The position numbers and the translations under genes were made by a program. Shown here piece after piece: positions 24,337-27,874 of a stretch of DNA of 27,874 nucleotides (positions are counted from its first letter, which is position 1; the number at the start of each line of letters is the position of its first letter). The DNA is from a virus. The stretch spans positions 1 through 27,874 of IMG/VR virus record IMGVR_UViG_3300036768_001880. The stretch is one strand, 5' to 3'. The notes under the pieces are model-generated. The model worked only from the letters and a program-made list of their open reading frames with translations. It was not told the origin of the DNA and did not search any database.

Positions 24337-24755
24337 TAACTAGCCTTTGCATAAACATTATGAATATTAATAATCCAGCCACGTTTTCTAACCGATTTCT
24401 CTCTTCTATAATTCTCGATGTCTTGCTCTTTAATGACTATAGCATTTCCTTTACGAAATGATTTTATTCTTCCTAGACGAGCAGCATAATAAACATGCTG
24501 AAATGGCATGCCTAATTTCTCAGCAGCCTGTCTGACTGAATACTCGCCTTCTGTCTTATCATATAAAGGTTTGCCATCGTATATTGATAAATCTCTACTC
24601 CAGCGCATAAATTCATACTGCTGCAAATCCTTTAGATCTATACGCCATTGATAGCCCTCTTTGCTAGCCTTCAACTTTTTTTGGCGTATAGCAACGTGTA
24701 TAGCCTGACGTGTGACATTTAGATATCTAGCTGCATCCGTAATTGTTAATATCAT
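24336..24755 (-). CDS. EUO-like DNA-binding protein (chlamydial developmental repressor homologue)
   Basis: 139 aa with two tandem excisionase/MerR-like helix-turn-helix domains. Domain one (about 1-48) contains ITDAARYLNVTRQAIHVAIR and QKKLKASKEGYQWRIDLKDL. Domain two (about 70-118) contains YSVRQAAEKLGMPFQHVYYA, ARLGRIKSFRKGNAIVI and an IENYRREK end. From memory this aligns along nearly its whole length with Chlamydia EUO (CT446 in C. trachomatis), an early protein that binds late promoters and represses them in replicating cells. It lacks the longer N- and C-terminal tails of EUO. The ATG overlaps the preceding stop as ATGA. It lies between the replication and packaging genes, a sensible place for a timing switch. 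Action on host or phage promoters is inference. A generic double-HTH excisionase is the main alternative. Confidence 0.8.
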   Translation of the reverse strand: MILTITDAARYLNVTRQAIHVAIRQKKLKASKEGYQWRIDLKDLQQYEFMRWSRDLSIYDGKPLYDKTEGEYSVRQAAEKLGMPFQHVYYAARLGRIKSFRKGNAIVIKEQDIENYRREKSVRKRGWIINIHNVYAKAS

Positions 24756-24889
24756 AGGCCTAATTTTTCTTTTTTTTTTGCCATCATTTCTGCATGTTCA
24801 AGTTTTTTGTCTTGTTTCTTATCTTCTTTCACTAATTTATCCATCTTACGATCTATAGATGCCTTCGCACTCTTAATTTTCTTATCCAT
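24752..24889 (-). CDS. Small lysine-rich protein upstream of the EUO-like gene
   Basis: 45 aa (starts MDKKIKSAKASIDRKMDKLV, ends EKLGL), over one third lysine and wholly helical. GAGGAT lies just upstream of the ATG, and the stop overlaps the EUO-like start as ATGA, so it probably couples translation of the regulator. A run of ten A residues in the coding strand (24779-24770) lies near its end and could allow slippage. I do not recognise a family. Confidence 0.5.
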   Translation of the reverse strand: MDKKIKSAKASIDRKMDKLVKEDKKQDKKLEHAEMMAKKKEKLGL

Positions 24890-24890
24890 C

Positions 24891-25088
24891 TTAATCCTCT
24901 TTATTTTTCCATTCTTCTATTAATCTAGTCCCTATCTCTTGCTTAAGGTTCTGCATCGCTCTAGTTAGTTCCTCTAGGATGCAAACGAACCTAAATGAAT
25001 GTGATGATTCTCTTTGATGATAGCCATTAATCAAAGATTCAATCTGAATGAGATATTTGTAAGCTCTGATTTCTTGCTCAGTCAGCAT
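24891..25088 (-). CDS. Small helical protein of unknown function, 65 aa
   Basis: Predicted fully helical (LTEQEIRAYKYLIQIESLIN and ILEELTRAMQNLKQEIGTRL). The ATG overlaps the stop of the previous small gene as TAATG, and its own stop lies one base before the next start. It forms part of a chain of tiny coupled genes leading to the EUO-like regulator. No family is recognised. Confidence 0.5.
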   Translation of the reverse strand: MLTEQEIRAYKYLIQIESLINGYHQRESSHSFRFVCILEELTRAMQNLKQEIGTRLIEEWKNKED

Positions 25089-25222
25089 TATTTTTTCTTC
25101 TTCTTTACCTTCTCTGGCAATTTCTTCATCTGCTTCTTACTTGTATGCTCTGCGAATTCCTTGGCTACTTCTGGCTTTTGCGAATAGAGATAGGCCATCT
25201 GCTTTTTGCTTTTAAATGGCAT
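25088..25222 (-). CDS. Small basic conserved phage protein (MPFKSK family)
   Basis: 44 aa, starting MPFKSKKQMAYLYSQKPEVA and ending with LPEKVKKKKK. From memory this matches a very short conserved protein, beginning MPFKSKAQ, found in a great many phage genomes; its role is unknown to me. It is strongly basic. AGGT lies upstream of the ATG, and its stop overlaps the next start as TAATG. Confidence 0.65.
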   Translation of the reverse strand: MPFKSKKQMAYLYSQKPEVAKEFAEHTSKKQMKKLPEKVKKKKK

Positions 25223-25228
25223 AATGAC

Positions 25229-25393
25229 CTACGGAGTTAAAGGAATTTCTACTTGAGTATGAGGCTTAATATCATTGCTTTCAGTCGGCGTGCTGTCAAC
25301 GACATCTGAAGCCGAGCCATGGGTACACACATTCGTAAAAGACCACGTACAGCCACTTAGCAGCCACATCATGACAATGCTAAAATATTTCAT
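25229..25393 (-). CDS. Small predicted lipoprotein
   Basis: 54 aa from the ATG at 25393, chosen for the AAGGG just upstream. Residues 1-14 are a short signal ending in a lipobox, LLSGC, so C14 would be lipidated and the rest (SASDVVDSTPTESNDIKPHT then QVEIPLTP) would sit outside the inner membrane. I recall similar tiny lipoproteins in other phage genomes. An outer spanin-like role in lysis is conceivable because no other lysis gene is seen, but no partner gene is visible. Confidence 0.6.
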   Translation of the reverse strand: MKYFSIVMMWLLSGCTWSFTNVCTHGSASDVVDSTPTESNDIKPHTQVEIPLTP

Positions 25394-25400
25394 AACACCC

Positions 25401-25610
25401 TTACTTGTAAAGTATATCATCGAATATTTGATAATATTCTTTTAGCATTTCATGGCAAAGTAAAATTTGATCTTTGAGGCGTTCTTTCTCACAAGATTCG
25501 CGATCGATTGTGATCAGGAGGGATTCTTTGTCTCTTTGGGTTTGATTGAGGACTTCAGCGAAGTGCTGAATTTTAGCAATGGTTTTATCGTGGTTGAGCT
25601 GATCGCTCAT
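25401..25610 (-). CDS. Small coiled-coil protein, 69 aa
   Basis: Starts at the ATG at 25610 (a TTG two codons earlier is less likely). The product is almost wholly helical and charged (KIQHFAEVLNQTQRDKESLL and ESCEKERLKDQILLCHEMLK), so it should form a coiled coil. It lies just after the stop of the previous small gene and just before the lipoprotein gene. No family is recognised. Confidence 0.45.
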   Translation of the reverse strand: MSDQLNHDKTIAKIQHFAEVLNQTQRDKESLLITIDRESCEKERLKDQILLCHEMLKEYYQIFDDILYK

Positions 25611-25612
25611 GA

Positions 25613-25762
25613 TCAAGACTTTTGGTTCATTTCATCAGACAAGCGAGCCATGATGGCTAGGAATGAAAAATTCGGGCATAGTCTGATATTCTCTCGTTGT
25701 ACTGTTTTTTCTAACATCAAATCAATGATGTCATCTGTGGTTAATGTGATTGTTGTTTTCAT
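25613..25762 (-). CDS. Possible small protein, 49 aa
   Basis: Read directly from the minus strand: MKTTITLTTDDIIDLMLEKT, then a short helical end. Its TGA lies 2 bases before the next ATG and its ATG is 1 base after the previous stop, which is the packing seen throughout this chain. No strong SD is visible, so coupling would be needed. The function is unknown. Confidence 0.4.
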   Translation of the reverse strand: MKTTITLTTDDIIDLMLEKTVQRENIRLCPNFSFLAIMARLSDEMNQKS

Positions 25763-25763
25763 A

Positions 25764-25844
25764 TCAAAATGCAAATGGTGGTGGTTGATTGTATTTTAAA
25801 AATAAGTCCTTTAGATATTCGTAAACTTTACGCCAGTTTTTCAT
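25764..25844 (-). CDS. Possible micro-ORF, 26 aa
   Basis: MKNWRKVYEYLKDLFLKYNQ followed by a proline-rich end. AAAGGA precedes the ATG, which overlaps the stop of the resolvase gene as ATGA. The SD and coupling make it plausible, but it is very short and unrecognised. Confidence 0.35.
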   Translation of the reverse strand: MKNWRKVYEYLKDLFLKYNQPPPFAF

Positions 25845-26215
25845 TCGTCCTTTAGTATTTCAATTCTTACTGCATACTCTCTTGGCTTCCCTTTTTCCTG
25901 ATGATATTCCCATGTGATGTCTTTGCAATCATCTGCTCGACCTGGCACAAAATTCCCAGTTATCATCTCTGCCAACGCGTCCACAATACCTTTGAAAGCC
26001 ATTGGCAAGTTATCCTGTACGTCTAAACTCCTTGGTGCTATTCTGGTTAGCGCCACTGTCGCAGGCAAAGCTATTTGCGGTCTATCGCGGTGGTAGACCG
26101 CTTTAATCCACTGTTTTTGCAAACGACGCCGTTTAGCTTTCTTCGTCCAATGTTCACTTGAGTTTGCCTCGCTAGCAGTCTTGATGGGTAGTTGCCAACT
26201 CACGATCGTTTTCAT
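25841..26215 (-). CDS. RusA-like Holliday junction resolvase
   Basis: 124 aa. The central block R-S-L-D-x-x-D-N-L-x-x-x-F-K-G-I-V-D-A-L-A (about 62-82), followed by R-A-D-D-C-K-D-I-T-W-E-Y (93-104), matches the RusA family, with D65, D68, D79 and D95/D96 as the acid cluster that binds the catalytic metal. RusA-type enzymes cut four-way junctions left by recombination or replication and are common in phages. Length is typical. The basic N-terminal stretch KKAKRRRLQKQW may aid DNA contact. It starts a transcription block after a hairpin-rich gap and is translationally coupled to the next ORF. Confidence 0.7.
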   Translation of the reverse strand: MKTIVSWQLPIKTASEANSSEHWTKKAKRRRLQKQWIKAVYHRDRPQIALPATVALTRIAPRSLDVQDNLPMAFKGIVDALAEMITGNFVPGRADDCKDITWEYHQEKGKPREYAVRIEILKDE

Positions 26216-26378
26216 CTTAAAATCATTGCTTTAATAAAATTTCATTCTTGCCATTTTATCCTAAAATCGTCAAGACTGATTTTGATATCGCGGGAATCGC
26301 AGACCCGCGCATATTGACTCTTGTTGAGGTTGTTCGTTCTAGGTTGTGGGCTAGGCAGCTAGGATGCCTAGCCTTTTC
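26216..26378. other. Hairpin-rich non-coding segment
   Basis: A 163-base gap with two strong stems: CGCGGG/CCCGCG at 26289-26294 and 26304-26309, and GGCTAGGCA/TGCCTAGCC at 26349-26373. Local GC content rises compared with the genes around it. On the minus strand a TTGACG box lies near 26270, upstream of the resolvase gene, without a convincing -10 box. It may hold a promoter for the resolvase operon, a small plus-strand RNA, or both. I tried to fold a tRNA here and could not. Confidence 0.4.
26349..26377 (+). terminator. Terminator-like hairpin, plus orientation
   Basis: A perfect 9-bp stem GGCTAGGCA/TGCCTAGCC with a 7-base loop is followed by TTTT on the plus strand. On the minus strand no T run follows. 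Minus-strand genes flank it, so if it is a terminator it would end an unannotated plus-strand transcript. Confidence 0.4.
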
Positions 26379-26600
26379 TCATGCTAACTTGCACTCCCTG
26401 CCATCTAACGTGTAATCCTTCAAAATCCTCTCAAATGCGCTATCTCTCAAATCCTTTGATTTGAATGACCATACATCAAACAACTGACCGTTCAAGGTAT
26501 AGAACGTGATGTCGCATTGACCATCGCGACAAAATTTGAGCACGTTGTCTAAATTTATCACAGTTGACGATGATTGATCTCGTGTGTATCTAACCAGCAT
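26379..26600 (-). CDS. Unknown small protein, 73 aa
   Basis: A beta-rich start (STVINLDNVLKFCRDGQCDI) and a helical second half. AAGGA precedes the ATG, which lies inside the end of the previous gene. It is the last gene before the hairpin-rich gap. Four-cysteine metal binding is not supported: only three cysteines are visible. No family is recognised. Confidence 0.5.
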   Translation of the reverse strand: MLVRYTRDQSSSTVINLDNVLKFCRDGQCDITFYTLNGQLFDVWSFKSKDLRDSAFERILKDYTLDGRECKLA

Positions 26601-26856
26601 CTTTTTCCTTTTGTTGATTTTTTCTGTTTTTCCAATCTAAAACGCTTGATACCAAGTCGCTTTGTATTTTCGAAAAATGAGAGAGACATAATGATTTTAA
26701 TGTTTCCATATGTTCAAAAATGAAAGATTCCATTTCCAATTCTTTTGAATTATTAATATTAGAATCTAAATGAAGCTTGTAAACATTTAAAAGTTGGATG
26801 ATATCATTAAAACCCTTATTCAAATCTAATGTTACTGATATTTTAAGCTCTTTCAC
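26590..26856 (-). CDS. Unknown small helical protein, 88 aa
   Basis: Starts with GTG at 26856, overlapping the end of the replication gene by 14 bases, with GGAT upstream. The product is helical and charged (NKGFNDIIQLLNVYKLHLDS, then MESFIFEHMETLKSLCLSHF). It overlaps the next gene by 11 bases. No family is recognised; position suggests an accessory of the early operon. Confidence 0.5.
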   Translation of the reverse strand: MKELKISVTLDLNKGFNDIIQLLNVYKLHLDSNINNSKELEMESFIFEHMETLKSLCLSHFSKIQSDLVSSVLDWKNRKNQQKEKDAG

Positions 26857-27874
26857 GCATTCTTATCCTTTCAAAACCACGTTTTTCTAATAGGACTCTC
26901 AATTGATTTTCAAAGCCATTTTCATTAAATTTTAAAATATCAACGTGTGAAATATGCGGTATTTTGCTCTTGATCTCTATGCTATTGTAACAGATTTCCA
27001 ATTGATAATTTTCTGAATAATAATCCTTTAACGTCTGTTCAGCTAATGCCTTACAACTCGTTTTCTTTATCATTTCTTTGACTTCAGGTCTAACAATAGG
27101 CACAACTTTTTCGCTTCTCTGTCTGTATGAAATCCAGGATTTAATAGCCCAATAGTGGCTTTGATTTTTCTTGTTGAATTCAGCTATCCCCTGCCTTTGC
27201 ATAGTTGCTTCCACTTGTTCAATCCAATAATCGCGTTCAGCAGGAGTAAGCCCATCTTTAGCAGTGAGTCGCTCGTATTCTTCGGGATATAGCAAGACGA
27301 GACCTGTTTGACCATACGAGTTTTTAGGTCTATAGGTTTGAGATTTGTAGGTTGAAGGAATGAGTTTTTTTGGTTCTTGAGAAATATTTTCTTTTGAAGA
27401 AGAAACCGCGCACTCGCCTTGTGTGTGTTCTTCTTTTAGTTCTTTTATTTCTTTTATATTCTTCTTTTGTGTATCGATCTTGTATCGATCTTGTATCGAT
27501 CTTGTATCGAAATGTGTATCGGCTTCATTAATTAGTGATTCGCAAATACTTGGTTCTGTGATGGTTATTATCGTTTTAGTGTGTATCGTTTCTTGTCTCG
27601 AAAATCCAAGTTCTTCGAATCTTCTCAATGCACGTTGCACTTTAGGTAGATCTATATCATCTTCATCGCAAAGTTTAACAAGTTGTCGATAGGTAGTCAT
27701 CATTTGACCTGCTCTTAATTCAATAGGATGTCCATGATCATTTAATCTAATAGGCTTGAATGCCATATTAACTAATATCGTCACAAAAATATGACGGTAT
27801 TGATAAGAAAGGCTCTTAAAATTTGCATTATTGTGTAGGGCGCGAGTGTATTTGATATAAGTATTGTCTTCCAT
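26843..27874 (-). CDS. Putative phage replication initiator (winged-helix N-terminus)
   Basis: 343 aa, starting at the window edge. The first 110 residues (LSYQYRHIFVTILVNMAFKP, ELRAGQMMTTYRQLVKLCDE, LPKVQRALRRFEELGFSRQE) fit the winged-helix domain of phage replication proteins that read origin DNA. Residues about 120-200 are a variable linker coded by the iteron DNA. The C-terminal part (TPAERDYWIEQVEATMQRQG, HYWAIKSWISYRQR) resembles the helicase-loader-contacting region of such proteins. This domain order recalls lambda O, where the origin lies inside the gene. Its SD would be outside the window. A transcription regulator is the alternative. Confidence 0.6.
   Translation of the reverse strand: MEDNTYIKYTRALHNNANFKSLSYQYRHIFVTILVNMAFKPIRLNDHGHPIELRAGQMMTTYRQLVKLCDEDDIDLPKVQRALRRFEELGFSRQETIHTKTIITITEPSICESLINEADTHFDTRSIQDRYKIDTQKKNIKEIKELKEEHTQGECAVSSSKENISQEPKKLIPSTYKSQTYRPKNSYGQTGLVLLYPEEYERLTAKDGLTPAERDYWIEQVEATMQRQGIAEFNKKNQSHYWAIKSWISYRQRSEKVVPIVRPEVKEMIKKTSCKALAEQTLKDYYSENYQLEICYNSIEIKSKIPHISHVDILKFNENGFENQLRVLLEKRGFERIRMRERA
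27470..27525 (-). repeat. 11-bp iterons inside the replication gene (candidate origin)
   Basis: Three perfect copies of TGTATCGATCT on the plus strand lie head to tail at 27470-27480, 27481-27491 and 27492-27502. A diverged copy follows at 27503-27513, another (TGTATCGGCTT) at 27515-27525, and an isolated one at 27582-27592. The period of 11 is about one helical turn and is not a multiple of three, so the coded residues change each time. This points to selection on the DNA, as for protein-binding iterons. Each perfect copy holds ATCGAT and GATC. Confidence 0.65.

Noticed and set aside
25467-25799. Plus-strand ORF of 110 codons
   Set aside because: It is opposite three small minus-strand ORFs that show coupling, and its product has no recognisable pattern.
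26216-26378. tRNA gene or attachment site
   Set aside because: The stems do not assemble into a cloverleaf, and no T-loop or CCA-type end could be placed. No integrase is visible either.
27423-27692. Plus-strand ORF of 89 codons opposite the replication gene
   Set aside because: It is created by the iterons and S/F-rich antisense reading of K/E-rich codons, and no SD was seen.

Overview
This window looks like the structural and packaging half, plus part of the replication half, of a double-stranded DNA tailed phage or prophage with a short-tailed (podovirus-like) virion. The DNA is AT-rich. Genes are tightly packed, with ATGA, TAATG and TGATG stop/start overlaps and clear Shine-Dalgarno (SD) sites. 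Nearly all genes lie on the minus strand. No sheath, tube or tape-measure gene is visible, and the head genes resemble P22/N4-type virions.

The best host clue is the gene at 24336-24755. Its product closely resembles EUO, the chlamydial early DNA-binding protein that represses late developmental genes; this comparison is from memory, not from a search. I infer a host in the phylum Chlamydiae, probably a protist-associated relative. The chlamydial phages I know of are microviruses, so a tailed phage carrying an EUO-like regulator would be notable.

Layout in the direction of most transcription (right to left). 27874-26379: a replication-initiator-like protein with 11-bp iterons inside its gene, then two small unknown genes. 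26378-26216: a hairpin-rich non-coding segment. 26215-24752: a RusA-like Holliday junction resolvase and a chain of very small genes, including a lipoprotein and a small basic protein family common in phages. 24755-24336: the EUO-like regulator. 24336-22422: small genes, then small and large terminase. 22425-18603: two small genes, the portal and three conserved head-region genes. 18525-18800 on the plus strand: a small protein resembling the C-terminal domain of RNA polymerase alpha, antisense to its neighbour. 18515-16672: scaffold-like protein, a structured non-coding leader and the major capsid protein. 16658-6808: accessory head, connector, stabilisation and presumed internal or ejection proteins. 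6791-911: fibre and spike genes, including a 177-residue duplicated repeat and a beta-helix spike with a C1q-like tip. 1-918 on the plus strand, converging on the spike gene: an unknown short ORF and a secreted-looking sulfotransferase that could be host or phage cargo.

The two regulators (EUO-like and alpha-CTD-like) suggest the phage may act on host transcription, perhaps on the switch between replicating and infectious forms; this is inference. No integrase, DNA polymerase, recognised endolysin/holin, tRNA or CRISPR array was found.
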